Below are positions 27,220 through 35,526 of a stretch of 64,000 nt of DNA, piece by piece (position 1 is the first letter of the stretch; every line of letters starts with the position of its first letter). This DNA comes from an uncultured Helicobacter sp. (lineage in GTDB: Bacteria; Campylobacterota; Campylobacteria; Campylobacterales; Helicobacteraceae), in contig NZ_CALBGN010000019.1 of assembly GCF_937893305.1 (NCBI RefSeq), positions 65,845 to 129,844 on the forward strand, read 5' to 3'. A program made the position numbers and the translations under genes. The notes below the pieces were generated by a model. That model was not told the origin of the DNA and searched no databases. It saw only the letters and a list, made by a program, of their open reading frames with translations.

Positions 27220-27782
27220 ATATGGTTATTAATAAACAAGAAGTTGTTTTTGAAAACAAAGATAATCAAATCTTTTGCACTAGTTTAGATGTGGCTAAGG
27301 TTTTTGGAAAAAGGCACAATGATGTTTTAAGAGCTATTGAAAACATTTTAAATGATTTACAAGAAATAGGGGATTTGCAAGCCAAACGCAATTTTACGCA
27401 AACCTACAGAAATGTTGAAATTAGGGGTTTTAGTAAAGTTCAAGGAAAAATAAGAAAAGATCGTTGTTATAATCTTACTCGTGATGGCTTCTCACTTTTA
27501 GCAATGGGCTTTACAGGAAAAACTGCACTACAATGGAAAATCGCCTTTTTAAATGCCTTTAACGAAATGGAAAGACTTCTAAAAAAGGAACTTCTAAATC
27601 CTAATAAATACATCATAGATTTAATGGCACTTGTGCAACCAAATTTGCCTCAAAGCGATTACAAAATTAGTGTAATTATAACAGATAAACCTTACTCAAA
27701 AGAAGCTAAAAATATTTTTTCTTTAGATTATCTTGTTGATAATCGCACACCAAAAGATCCAAAGGATTCTAATGAGCGATAA
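27216..27782 (+). CDS. Rha-family phage regulatory protein
   Basis: The 188-residue protein has a clear pRha domain over residues about 10-125: TSLDVAKVFGKRHNDVLRAI, a central YNLTRDGFSLLAMGFTGKTALQWK, then FLNAFNEMERLL. Rha proteins are phage-borne and thought to be regulators that interfere with phage growth in some hosts; the mechanism is poorly known. The C-terminal 60 residues match no family I know. AAGGAG lies eight bases before the ATG. It is coupled at both ends, by ATGA with the upstream fragment and by an ATG inside its stop region with the downstream gene. This marks the segment as phage-derived. Confidence 0.85.
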   Translation: MNMVINKQEVVFENKDNQIFCTSLDVAKVFGKRHNDVLRAIENILNDLQEIGDLQAKRNFTQTYRNVEIRGFSKVQGKIRKDRCYNLTRDGFSLLAMGFTGKTALQWKIAFLNAFNEMERLLKKELLNPNKYIIDLMALVQPNLPQSDYKISVIITDKPYSKEAKNIFSLDYLVDNRTPKDPKDSNER

Positions 27783-28371
27783 AGAATTAGAAATTTTTGA
27801 ACTTTGTGAAAAATTAGTAGATCTTTTAGGGGATAAAGAAGCAATCGCTGATTTACAAACTTTACTAGACAGACACCCTGAAATGTTTCAAAACAAAAAA
27901 CAGGTTGCCAGCTTAATCAAAAAAGTTGTCAATGATCCTGAAATTATTATCAACAATCCAACTCCAAAAAGTGAAAAAGACTACATTGCAGGGAAAAAAC
28001 TAAACGAAAAGAAAATGGGTGAAGTAGGGATTCGAAAAGATGAAAATATCAGCAAAATTTTTCACGCTAACGAAAAAAATGTTAAAAAAATGGGACAATT
28101 AGATAAAAAAGAAGTAGTATATAAGCAGTCAATGGTAGGGACGCCCACTTCCTACACTCAAGCCCAAAGTCTTGACGAGCGACTGGTTCAAAAGAACATT
28201 TCATCGACTGCTAATGAAATTATACCACAGCAAGACAAATCCGCAAAGGATTTTAAATCAAAACTCAAAGAATTTAACACCAAAAAAGCAAAGACTACAT
28301 TGCATAATATCGGTAAAAATATGCAAAAATTAAGTAAAATTTATTTAAAGCGTGTGTTTATCACTAAATAA
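27772..28371 (+). CDS. Phage-associated protein, possible PBECR-type nuclease domain
   Basis: I place the start at ATG 27772, inside the end of rha (MSDKELEIFE), giving 199 residues; the longer frame has no ribosome site. Residues about 30-105 (ASLIKKVVNDPEIII through KKMGEVGIRKDE to IFHAN) look like the small colicin E5/D-, RelE- and EndoU-like nuclease domains found in phage head and toxin proteins. This is a resemblance by eye only. The remaining tail, from MGQLDKKEVVYKQ, is the part duplicated upstream. It ends two bases before the convergent hefA stop. It could be a small toxin or an orphan phage structural piece. Confidence 0.6.
   Translation: MSDKELEIFELCEKLVDLLGDKEAIADLQTLLDRHPEMFQNKKQVASLIKKVVNDPEIIINNPTPKSEKDYIAGKKLNEKKMGEVGIRKDENISKIFHANEKNVKKMGQLDKKEVVYKQSMVGTPTSYTQAQSLDERLVQKNISSTANEIIPQQDKSAKDFKSKLKEFNTKKAKTTLHNIGKNMQKLSKIYLKRVFITK
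28058..28288 (+). repeat. Direct repeat, copy 2
   Basis: This is the second copy of the 230-base repeat, lying within the 199-residue gene from the end of its nuclease-like region to near its C-terminus. See copy 1 for the alignment. Confidence 0.9.
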
Positions 28372-28373
28372 TC

Positions 28374-29645
28374 TTAATCCACAAATTCCGCTAGCGCATT
28401 TCCGTTTTTATAAAGAAATTCTGCCTTTTTTATCTCATAATCAAAGCGCGCTTCATCATAAAAACTTTGTGCGTTTAAAAGCGTGCTTAACGCATTTAAA
28501 TACTGCGTATAATCAATAAGTTGTGCATTAAATTTTTCTTTTGCATAAGAATATGCCACAGAAGCAGACTTCACACTAGATTTTGCCCAAGCAATTTTCT
28601 CTTTCGCACTCTTTAATGCTTCTTTTGCAATAATTAATTCTTTTTCTTGCGTGTCTTTTAAATACGCATATTCAAAGTGTGAAGCAAGTGCATTTAAGCG
28701 CGCACTCTCTCTTGCTCTTAAAGTTGCAAAACTATCAAAAAGTGTGAAACTTATAGAGATTCCAAAGACATTTTGATAGCTTGGATCTTCTAAGGGGATG
28801 TTAAAAGGGAGTAATGGAATATTGCGATTGTGGTAATTATAGCGCGTGTAGCGGTTGCTTAAAGCAATTGTTGGCAAATAAGTATATTGTGATTTTACAT
28901 TCTCTATTGCTTTTGTGGCATAGAAATTTGCTTGCAAATCTTCTCTTGTCTGCTTAGGTGCTTGCAAAGAAACTTCTTGAAGTTTTGCGCGCATATTAAG
29001 TGCTGTTACTTGTATCCCACTTAGAAGTGAAAGTTGTTCTAAATGCGCTCTATAAGCTAGCTTTACAGACTCTATTGCATAAGAATTTTGATAATTTTGT
29101 GCTTTAATTGCTTCTAGCGTATCTAAAGCAGCAAGCCCAACAGCATAAAATTTCTCATATCTTACAAGACTTTCTTCAAGTTCTTTTTGCTGGTTCTTTA
29201 GTGCATTTAGTTTGCTTTGCGCGCTTAAAGCACTAAAATATTCTTGAATAATTTTTAATTCTAATTGATCTTTTGTGCTATTACTTTGAGCATCTTTTGC
29301 TTTAATCTTATACTCTGCAATCTCTAATTTTCCTTCACGCTTTAATCCATCAAAAAGTAGCCATTGCGCTTCTAAAAACGCTCCATCAACACGCTCAGGA
29401 TAAAAAATATCAGGATTTAGCGTGTTTTGATAAGCATAACCTAGAGTAACTCTTGGTAAATACTCCGCAAAAATTGCTTTTTTCTCAGCTTCTAGTGCTT
29501 TAGATTCCGTTTTTCTAGCTTGAAGAAGTGGATTTTCACGCACATTTTGCAAAAGTGTTTTTAAATCTTGTGGTGTGGAATCTAAAAGACTCTCTGCGCA
29601 CGCAAAATAAAAGCAACACAAAAGCAAAATAAACAATGTCTTCAA
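28374..29645 (-). CDS. hefA: Outer membrane efflux channel HefA (TolC family)
   Basis: The 423-residue TolC-family channel lets the HefB-HefC pump discharge outside the cell. It has a signal peptide ending near FACA, then two homologous halves rich in long Ala/Glu/Lys/Leu coiled helices with short barrel strands between them (LPRVTLGYAYQNT; LPTIALSNRYTRY; GISISFTLFDSF). The start is TTG at 29645 behind AAGGAG, eight bases upstream. In H. pylori hefA is followed directly by hefB-hefC. Here the phage-like cassette and the 546-residue gene lie between them, so hefA may now be transcribed apart from its partners. Confidence 0.88.
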   Translation of the reverse strand: MKTLFILLLCCFYFACAESLLDSTPQDLKTLLQNVRENPLLQARKTESKALEAEKKAIFAEYLPRVTLGYAYQNTLNPDIFYPERVDGAFLEAQWLLFDGLKREGKLEIAEYKIKAKDAQSNSTKDQLELKIIQEYFSALSAQSKLNALKNQQKELEESLVRYEKFYAVGLAALDTLEAIKAQNYQNSYAIESVKLAYRAHLEQLSLLSGIQVTALNMRAKLQEVSLQAPKQTREDLQANFYATKAIENVKSQYTYLPTIALSNRYTRYNYHNRNIPLLPFNIPLEDPSYQNVFGISISFTLFDSFATLRARESARLNALASHFEYAYLKDTQEKELIIAKEALKSAKEKIAWAKSSVKSASVAYSYAKEKFNAQLIDYTQYLNALSTLLNAQSFYDEARFDYEIKKAEFLYKNGNALAEFVD

Positions 29646-29718
29646 AAATCACACTCCTTAAAAAGTCTCCATAAAATTTTATTTTACAAAACCTTAAATT
29701 AATAAAGATATTACTTGC

Positions 29719-29724
29719 TATAAT
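29719..29724 (+). promoter_or_regulatory. -10 element (TATAAT) for pseB-pseC-pseF
   Basis: A perfect TATAAT lies 30 bases before the pseB ATG in the divergent gap with hefA. Confidence 0.6.
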
Positions 29725-29753
29725 AGAACCTATTTTTTGCAAAAAGGATTTTA

Positions 29754-30737
29754 ATGTTTAATGGCAAAAATATTTTAATCACAGGGGGGACGGGAAGTTT
29801 TGGAAAGCGTTATGCAAAAACTTTGCTAGAACGCTACAAACCTAAAAAAATTGTAATTTTCTCTCGTGATGAGCTAAAGCAATATGAAATGGCACAAATC
29901 TACAATGCCCCTTGTATGCGCTATTTTTTAGGAGATGTGCGTGATGAAGCACGCCTAAAAGAAGCCACAATAGGAATTCATTATATTATCCACGCTGCAG
30001 CCCTTAAACAAGTCCCTGCTGCTGAATACAATCCTATGGAATGCATCAAAACAAATATCAATGGCGCACAAAATGTCATTAACGCCGCCCTTGCAAATGA
30101 AGTAGATAAGGTGATTGCTCTCTCTACGGATAAGGCTGCAAACCCCATTAATCTCTATGGCGCAACAAAACTAGCAAGCGATAAACTCTTTGTAGCCGCA
30201 AACAACATTGCTGGAACTCGCAAAACACGCTTTTCTGTCGTGCGTTATGGAAATGTGATTTGCTCGCGTGGCTCTGTGATTCCATTTTTTCAAAAATGTA
30301 TCAAAGAAGGCGCAAAAGAGCTTCCCATTACAGATCCTGAAATGACGCGCTTTATGATTACACTTCAACAAGGTGTAGATTTCGTGTTAAAAAACTTTGA
30401 AAGAATGCAAGGCGGAGAAACTTTTGTGCCTAAGATTCCATCTATGAAAATTACAGAAGTTGCAAAAGCCCTAGCACCACATTTACCTCATAAAATCATT
30501 GGAATCCGACCGGGCGAAAAAATCCACGAAACAATGTGTCCAAGTGATGATAGCCATATTACTTATGCTTTTGATGATCATTATGTGATTGCCCCAACAA
30601 TTCAATTTAACTTTCTAACAGACTTTAGCAAAAATGCACTTGGTGAGATAGGTAAACTTGTCCCACGCGGTTTTTCTTATGATTCTGGCTCAAACTCACA
30701 ATGGTTAAGCCAACAAGAACTTTTGGAGTTACTATGA
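29754..30737 (+). CDS. pseB: UDP-GlcNAc 4,6-dehydratase (inverting)
   Basis: PseB removes water from UDP-GlcNAc and inverts C5, the first step to pseudaminic acid, which decorates flagellin. The 327-residue SDR enzyme has the NAD(P) motif ITGGTGSFGKR near residues 9-19, the DELKQYEMA helix typical of the PseB/FlaA1 group, and STDKAANPINLYGATK carrying the Tyr-x3-Lys catalytic pair. It is the first gene of a tight pseB-pseC-pseF operon with its own TATAAT. The pseC start lies inside the pseB stop region (ATGA). Confidence 0.95.
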   Translation: MFNGKNILITGGTGSFGKRYAKTLLERYKPKKIVIFSRDELKQYEMAQIYNAPCMRYFLGDVRDEARLKEATIGIHYIIHAAALKQVPAAEYNPMECIKTNINGAQNVINAALANEVDKVIALSTDKAANPINLYGATKLASDKLFVAANNIAGTRKTRFSVVRYGNVICSRGSVIPFFQKCIKEGAKELPITDPEMTRFMITLQQGVDFVLKNFERMQGGETFVPKIPSMKITEVAKALAPHLPHKIIGIRPGEKIHETMCPSDDSHITYAFDDHYVIAPTIQFNFLTDFSKNALGEIGKLVPRGFSYDSGSNSQWLSQQELLELL

Positions 30738-31894
30738 TCCCTTATGGCAAACAAGAAATTTTAGATTCTGATATAAACGCTGTTGTGGAGGTGTTAAAAT
30801 CACCTTTTATCACACAAGGACCAAAGGCACAAGAATTTGAAAAAGAAGTTGCAAAAAAAGTCCAAGCAAAGTTTGGAGTAGGTTTTAATAGTGCAACTTC
30901 TGCCTTACATTGTGCTGCCCTTGCGCTTGGATTAAGAAAAGGGGATTGGTTATGGACTAGCACAAATAGTTTTGTTGCAAGTGCAAATTGTGGAATCTAT
31001 TGTGAAGCAAAAGTAGATTTTGTAGACATTAACCCAAAAACTTACAATCTTGATGTAAAAGCCCTAAGTCTAAAACTTAAACACACTAAAAAACACAAAC
31101 TTCCAAAAGTGCTTGTTGTTGTGCATTTTGCAGGGCAAAGTTGCGATATGGAGAGCATTTGGCAACTTTCACAAAAATATGGCTTTAAAATCATTGAAGA
31201 CGCTTCCCACGCACTTGGTGGGAGCTATCGTAAGTATCCTATTGGCTCTTGCGTGTTTAGCGATATTACAATTTTTAGTTTGCACCCTGTAAAAATTATT
31301 ACTTCAGCAGAAGGTGGAATCGCTACAACAAACTCTCCAAAATATGCCAAAAAAATGCAAATGCTAAAAAGCCACGGAATCACAAAAGATCCAAATGACT
31401 TTGAACGCAAAAAGCAAGGTGATTGGTATTATGAGCAACAAATTCTAGGCTTTAACTATCGCTTAAGTGAACTTCACGCAGCACTTGGACTCTCACAACT
31501 TAAACGCCTTGAAAACTATGTAGAAAAACGCAATACTTTAGCAAAAATCTATCATTCACATTTAAGCGATTTAGAACTCACTTTGCCTTTTATAGAGTCG
31601 TATAATTACAGTGCATTTCATCTTTATGTTATTGTGCTAAATAAAAAGAGCGGAATCAAACAAAAAGCCCTTTTTGAAAAGCTTATTAACGAAGGTATTG
31701 GCGCGCAAATCCACTATATCCCTATCCATTTACAGCCTTTTTATGCGCGTTTTGGATTTAAAAAGGGGGATTTTAAAAATGCGGAATCCTATTATAAACA
31801 CACAATTACCTTGCCACTTTTCCCAACTTTAAGCGAACAAGAGCAACAAAAAGTGATTCATCTCTTAAGAGATTGCATCAACAAAAAGGCTTAA
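30734..31894 (+). CDS. pseC: UDP-4-amino-4,6-dideoxy-N-acetyl-beta-L-altrosamine transaminase
   Basis: PseC aminates the PseB product at C4 using PLP and glutamate. The start is ATG 30734 overlapping the pseB stop, because the N-terminus MIPYGKQEILDSD matches the family and GGAG lies just upstream. This gives 386 residues. The DegT/AryC1-type fold shows ITQGPKAQEFE, the cofactor region EDASHALGG and the lysine in SLHPVKIITSAEGG that forms the internal aldimine. It sits between pseB and pseF. Confidence 0.94.
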   Translation: MIPYGKQEILDSDINAVVEVLKSPFITQGPKAQEFEKEVAKKVQAKFGVGFNSATSALHCAALALGLRKGDWLWTSTNSFVASANCGIYCEAKVDFVDINPKTYNLDVKALSLKLKHTKKHKLPKVLVVVHFAGQSCDMESIWQLSQKYGFKIIEDASHALGGSYRKYPIGSCVFSDITIFSLHPVKIITSAEGGIATTNSPKYAKKMQMLKSHGITKDPNDFERKKQGDWYYEQQILGFNYRLSELHAALGLSQLKRLENYVEKRNTLAKIYHSHLSDLELTLPFIESYNYSAFHLYVIVLNKKSGIKQKALFEKLINEGIGAQIHYIPIHLQPFYARFGFKKGDFKNAESYYKHTITLPLFPTLSEQEQQKVIHLLRDCINKKA

Positions 31895-31895
31895 A

Positions 31896-32576
31896 ATGTC
31901 TTGTATCTGTGTGATTCCAGCACGTGGTGGGAGCAAGCGGATTTTACGCAAAAACTTAAAAGACTTTTGCGGTAAACCTATCATTGCTTATAGTATTCAA
32001 AATGCTTTGCAATGTGGAATCTTTTCTAAAGTTATTGTTTCAAGTGATGATGTAGAGATTTTAGAATATGCGACAACACTAGATGCGATCGCCCTAAAAC
32101 GCCCAGATTATTTAAGCGATGATTACACAGGCACTAGAGAAGTGATTTTACACGCCCTAGAAGTTTTAGATTTAAGCGCAGAATCCTTTGTGTGTTGCTT
32201 ATACGCTACTGCGCCACTTTTGGATTCCAACACGCTTAAAAATGCTTTTTTACAAGCACAAAACAACACACAAGATTGCTATTGCTTTAGTGCTGTGGAG
32301 TATGATTATTCTCCATTTCGTGCCTTTACCATTATAAATAACAAAAATACAATGCTTTTTAAGGAGCATTTTGACAAACGCTCCCAAGATTTAGAAAAAA
32401 TCTATCATGATGCGGGGCAATTTTATTTTGCTAGAGTGAAAACTTGGAGGGAAAGAGAGAATATTTTTGAAGGCTCTTTTAGCTTTATTTTGCCGCAATC
32501 TCAAGTGCAGGATATTGACACACTTGAAGATTGGAATCTTGCAGAGTTAAAATATAAACTCTTAAATTATTCTTGA
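31896..32576 (+). CDS. pseF: CMP-pseudaminic acid cytidylyltransferase
   Basis: PseF activates pseudaminic acid with CTP to give the donor used by flagellar Maf-type glycosyltransferases. The 226-residue protein starts with IPARGGSKRILRKNLKDF, the NeuA-type nucleotide loop, and has the expected length. It begins one base after the pseC stop. NeuA and LegF are relatives, but the position directly after pseB-pseC favours PseF. pseG, pseH and pseI are not in this window. The end overlaps the convergent Fur-family gene by ten bases. Confidence 0.9.
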   Translation: MSCICVIPARGGSKRILRKNLKDFCGKPIIAYSIQNALQCGIFSKVIVSSDDVEILEYATTLDAIALKRPDYLSDDYTGTREVILHALEVLDLSAESFVCCLYATAPLLDSNTLKNAFLQAQNNTQDCYCFSAVEYDYSPFRAFTIINNKNTMLFKEHFDKRSQDLEKIYHDAGQFYFARVKTWRERENIFEGSFSFILPQSQVQDIDTLEDWNLAELKYKLLNYS

Positions 32577-32971
32577 CAATGCACACAAATCCCAAGCATC
32601 GCAATAGAAGTTTCTTTAACCTGAAAACAAGAAACATCAGTGCAAGCCTTTTTTAATGTATCAATACAATAATCTAACTCCACATCAACAATGCTCCCAC
32701 ATTTTTCGCACACAAGGTGAATATGAGGATTTTTCACAAGTTCATAGCGTTGCTTTTGATTTGGCAATTTAACCTCATCAATAATTTTAGCCTCTTGCAT
32801 AAAGGTAAGGTTTTTATACACTGTTGCTAAGGACATTGAAGGATTGCTTTCTTTGATATTTTCATAAATCTCATCAATACCGATATGTCCAAACTTTTCA
32901 ATTTGCTTTAAAATCGCAAGGCGTTGTGGCGTGATTTTTAAATGATTATCTTTTAGCAACTTTTCAAACAT
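32567..32971 (-). CDS. perR: Fur-family regulator, probably PerR
   Basis: The 134-residue repressor has an N-terminal winged helix (KITPQRLAILKQIEK, then SLATVYKNLTFMQE, the recognition helix) and a C-terminal metal-binding and dimer domain. HIHLVCEKCG and CVHC supply two CxxC pairs for a structural zinc site, as in PerR. The length is short, without the His-rich tail of Fur. A peroxide-stress role is inferred from this and from the existence of both Fur and PerR in related species; a true Fur or Zur function is not excluded. A TATAAG-like box (33017-33022, minus strand) may be its promoter. Confidence 0.75.
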   Translation of the reverse strand: MFEKLLKDNHLKITPQRLAILKQIEKFGHIGIDEIYENIKESNPSMSLATVYKNLTFMQEAKIIDEVKLPNQKQRYELVKNPHIHLVCEKCGSIVDVELDYCIDTLKKACTDVSCFQVKETSIAMLGICVHCQE

Positions 32972-33065
32972 CTATATTCCTTAAAACTTATAAAATTTTA
33001 TCTCATAAAAAAGCCGCTTATACTACAAAAATTATTTTTATTTTTCAATAAAAATTATCAACAAT

Positions 33066-33710
33066 TTATAAAAGTTCTATGATCCCACGCTTCGTTTTGA
33101 CTTTGCCTTGTCTTTCAAGCTCTTTTAACATTCTTGATACTGCCTCCCTAGCACTCCCTAAAGCATTTGCTATCTCTTCGTGCGTAACATAAAGAATTTT
33201 GACATCTTGGTGTTGATGATCTTTTTCTTGTAAGCGCATTTTTAAAAACTCTAAAATCCTATCCCCCAAAGGATCAAAAGCCAAAGAGCTTAGAGAAAAC
33301 ACAACGCGAGAAAGACGCTCACTCACTAAATCTACTTGAAATTTTCTAGCCACTGGGTATTTTTCACAAAGAGCATTAAAAGTTTTGCTAGGAAGAATCA
33401 TCACGCTAGAAGTTTCTACGAACTCTAAATTCACATCAAAACAAATGTTTTTTAACATACACGAAGCTGAGAGAATACAATACTCATCTTTTTGCAGAAC
33501 AAAAAGATTAATCTCTTTACCATTAGGCGAAACAATATACGCACGCAATGCACCATCTAAGATATACACAAGCCCACGACATTCATCATCTTCACTAAAG
33601 ATTTTATAATTTTTAGGAAAGCTTTTTGTATAAATATTTTGCGCATATACTGCACAATCACTTGATGAAACTCCCCAAGATTCCATTAATTCTTTAATTG
33701 TAGCGTTCAA
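33066..33710 (-). CDS. Crp/Fnr-family transcription regulator
   Basis: The 214-residue regulator has an N-terminal cyclic-nucleotide-type beta-barrel (GLVYILDGALRAYIVSPNGKE), a cysteine-bearing DEYCILSASCML stretch, a dimer helix and a C-terminal HTH (VTHEEIANALGSAREAVSRMLKELE). It lacks the four-cysteine cluster of oxygen-sensing FNR. It resembles the NssR/CprK-like group of epsilonproteobacteria, which answers nitrosative stress or anaerobic cues. AAGG lies six bases before the TTG at 33710, making that start better than the TTG two codons upstream. It diverges from an iron-sulfur/cytochrome b pair across a palindromic operator, so it likely controls them and itself. Confidence 0.85.
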   Translation of the reverse strand: MNATIKELMESWGVSSSDCAVYAQNIYTKSFPKNYKIFSEDDECRGLVYILDGALRAYIVSPNGKEINLFVLQKDEYCILSASCMLKNICFDVNLEFVETSSVMILPSKTFNALCEKYPVARKFQVDLVSERLSRVVFSLSSLAFDPLGDRILEFLKMRLQEKDHQHQDVKILYVTHEEIANALGSAREAVSRMLKELERQGKVKTKRGIIELL

Positions 33711-33725
33711 AACCAACCTTAATAA

Positions 33726-33740
33726 AGTAACTTTGTTACT
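33726..33740. promoter_or_regulatory. Perfect 15-bp palindrome, likely Crp/Fnr operator
   Basis: AGTAAC-TTT-GTTACT is a perfect inverted repeat in the divergent gap between the Crp/Fnr regulator and the iron-sulfur gene. Its centre is about 41 bases before the transcription start predicted from TATAAT at 33762-33767, the usual class II activator position. The half-site resembles those of NssR-like proteins. Confidence 0.7.
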
Positions 33741-33761
33741 CTATTCTATCTAAACTCCACA

Positions 33762-33767
33762 TATAAT
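33762..33767 (+). promoter_or_regulatory. -10 element (TATAAT) for the Fe-S/cytochrome b pair
   Basis: A perfect TATAAT lies 28 bases before the ATG of the iron-sulfur gene and 21 bases after the palindrome. Confidence 0.6.
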
Positions 33768-33795
33768 TGCATAAATTTAACCAAAAGGCAAAACA

Positions 33796-34830
33796 ATGCA
33801 ACACGTTAATCGCCGTAATTTTTTCAAAATTATAGGAATCGCAAGTGCTGGCGCAATGAGTCTTAACGCAAAAGAAGCTCCACAAAAAGCCCCATTAAAA
33901 ACACCTTATAAAACTGCATCAATCATTGATATAGGGCGTTGTGATGGCTGTAAAGATTTAGGCATTCCAAAATGCGTGCAAGCCTGTCAAAACAAAAATT
34001 TACCAAACTTCCCAAACCCTATTGCACAAATCCCTTATTATTTTCCTAGAAAAATTTATGAAGATTACTCCAAAGAACGCAACAATATCTCACGCTTAAC
34101 GCCTTATAACTGGACTTATATAGAAAGCCTTACCCTTAACACACCAAAAGGCACACAAGAAGTCTTTATCCCTAGGCGTTGTATGCATTGTGATGATCCA
34201 ACTTGTCAAAAAATCTGTCCTTTTGGAGTGATTAGTAAAGACGAAAATGGCGCAGTAAGCATTGATGATCAATTTTGCTTTGGAGGGGCAAAATGCCGCG
34301 ATGTTTGTCCTTGGGGAATACCACAAAGGCAAGCTGGAGTTGGAATCTACTTAAAAATCGCTCCAGAACTAGCTGGTGGTGGAGCAATGTATAAATGCGA
34401 TTCTTGTGCAGATTTACTCGCAAAACATCAAGCTCCTGCGTGTGAAAGCTCCTGCCCTAAAGGAGCAATTATCTTTGGCAAAAGAGATGAAATTTTTAAA
34501 AAGGCTGAAGAACTTGCAGAATCCTATAAACAAAAGGCACAAATACAAGGCACTTATATTTATGGAGATACTCAAAATGGAGGGACTTCAACACTTTATG
34601 TTTCTCCAATACCTTTTGAAATGTTAGATAGTGCCTTAAATCAAAAACATAATTTCACAAAAGAAAAACCACAAAAAGTAGGGATTCCACATTTAAATTT
34701 AAAGGTGAAAAATTTTGTAAGCAGTGATTCAACACTTATTAAAAGCGTTCTTCTAGCTCCTGTTATTGGAGCAATTGCCGGAGGGATTGCTATTGCAAAA
34801 TCAAACAAAGGAGATAACAATGCAAAATAA
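33796..34830 (+). CDS. Tat-exported 4Fe-4S electron-transfer subunit (FdhB/FdnH-like)
   Basis: The 344-residue protein carries RRNFFK at the N-terminus, a twin-arginine signal, then four Cys clusters typical of ferredoxin-like subunits (CDGCKDLGIPKC, CMHCDDPTCQKICPFG, CFGGAKCRDVCPWG, CDSCADLL with CESSCPKG). A hydrophobic segment near the C-terminus (LLAPVIGAIAGGIAIA) can anchor it in the membrane, as in the beta subunit of formate dehydrogenase-N. It should pass electrons between a periplasmic oxidoreductase and the cytochrome b next to it. No catalytic molybdenum subunit is encoded here. It begins after a palindrome-controlled promoter. HybA-type relatives are the alternative. Confidence 0.85.
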   Translation: MQHVNRRNFFKIIGIASAGAMSLNAKEAPQKAPLKTPYKTASIIDIGRCDGCKDLGIPKCVQACQNKNLPNFPNPIAQIPYYFPRKIYEDYSKERNNISRLTPYNWTYIESLTLNTPKGTQEVFIPRRCMHCDDPTCQKICPFGVISKDENGAVSIDDQFCFGGAKCRDVCPWGIPQRQAGVGIYLKIAPELAGGGAMYKCDSCADLLAKHQAPACESSCPKGAIIFGKRDEIFKKAEELAESYKQKAQIQGTYIYGDTQNGGTSTLYVSPIPFEMLDSALNQKHNFTKEKPQKVGIPHLNLKVKNFVSSDSTLIKSVLLAPVIGAIAGGIAIAKSNKGDNNAK

Positions 34831-35518
34831 CATTGCCAAAATTCAACGACAAAGCCTACAAAATAGAATCGTACATTGGGGTGTTGCCCTAAGTATTTTT
34901 GGATTGATTTTTAGTGGAATCTTGCAAATGCCAGTAGCAAAACGCTATATGCTAAATGAACTTCCGCTTATGGGTTGGAGTGGCGATTATCACATTTCTT
35001 TGATGCTCCATTATGTTTTTGCGGTAATTCTTTGTTTTTTTGTATTTTTTCATATTGTTTTTCATAGCGGACGCAAAGAATTTGATATTCTCCCTAAAAA
35101 AGGAGACTTCTCTAAAAGCGTTGCAGTGATTAAAGCAATGCTTTTAAAGACGAAAGAACCACCAAGTGAGAAGTATTTACCAGAACAACGCCTGGCATAT
35201 ATTGGAATCGCATTTGTTATTCTTTTACTGATTGTAACGGGACTTATTAAAACCTATAAAAATTTAAGTGGTCTAAATCTAAGCGAGAGCGTGATGTTTT
35301 GGGCTACACAACTCCATAATTTAGGAATGTTTTTAATGATTTTTGCAATTATTGGACATTTAGCTGCATTTATCTTTAAAGAAAATCGCCCATTGCTTAG
35401 TGGAATGTTTAGTGGAAAAATCAGCGCAAAATATGTCTTACACCGCCACAGCCTTTGGGAAAAAGGCGTAAAAGAAGCATCAAAAGCGCAAGATGAAAAG
35501 CTACAAAAGGCTTTATAA
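34820..35518 (+). CDS. Cytochrome b membrane subunit (formate dehydrogenase gamma-like)
   Basis: I choose ATG 34820 with AAAGGAG upstream, overlapping the end of the iron-sulfur gene by 11 bases and giving 232 residues. It has four hydrophobic segments and histidines within them (VHWGVALSIFG, HYVFAVILCFFVFFHIVFH, LHNLGMFLMIFAIIGHL), as expected for di-haem quinone-linked gamma subunits. The pair would connect a periplasmic enzyme to the menaquinone pool. Being translationally coupled, it shares the regulator upstream. Formate, sulfur compound or nitrogen oxide metabolism are all possible. Confidence 0.82.
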   Translation: MQNNIAKIQRQSLQNRIVHWGVALSIFGLIFSGILQMPVAKRYMLNELPLMGWSGDYHISLMLHYVFAVILCFFVFFHIVFHSGRKEFDILPKKGDFSKSVAVIKAMLLKTKEPPSEKYLPEQRLAYIGIAFVILLLIVTGLIKTYKNLSGLNLSESVMFWATQLHNLGMFLMIFAIIGHLAAFIFKENRPLLSGMFSGKISAKYVLHRHSLWEKGVKEASKAQDEKLQKAL

Positions 35519-35526
35519 CACTTGGT

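Noticed and set aside
26949..28371. Insertion sequence
   Set aside because: No transposase gene, terminal inverted repeats or target-site duplication were visible around the cassette.
29784..29789. Run of six G in pseB as a second phase-variable tract
   Set aside because: It is short and encodes the conserved GGTGSFG nucleotide loop; six bases are usually too few for frequent slippage.
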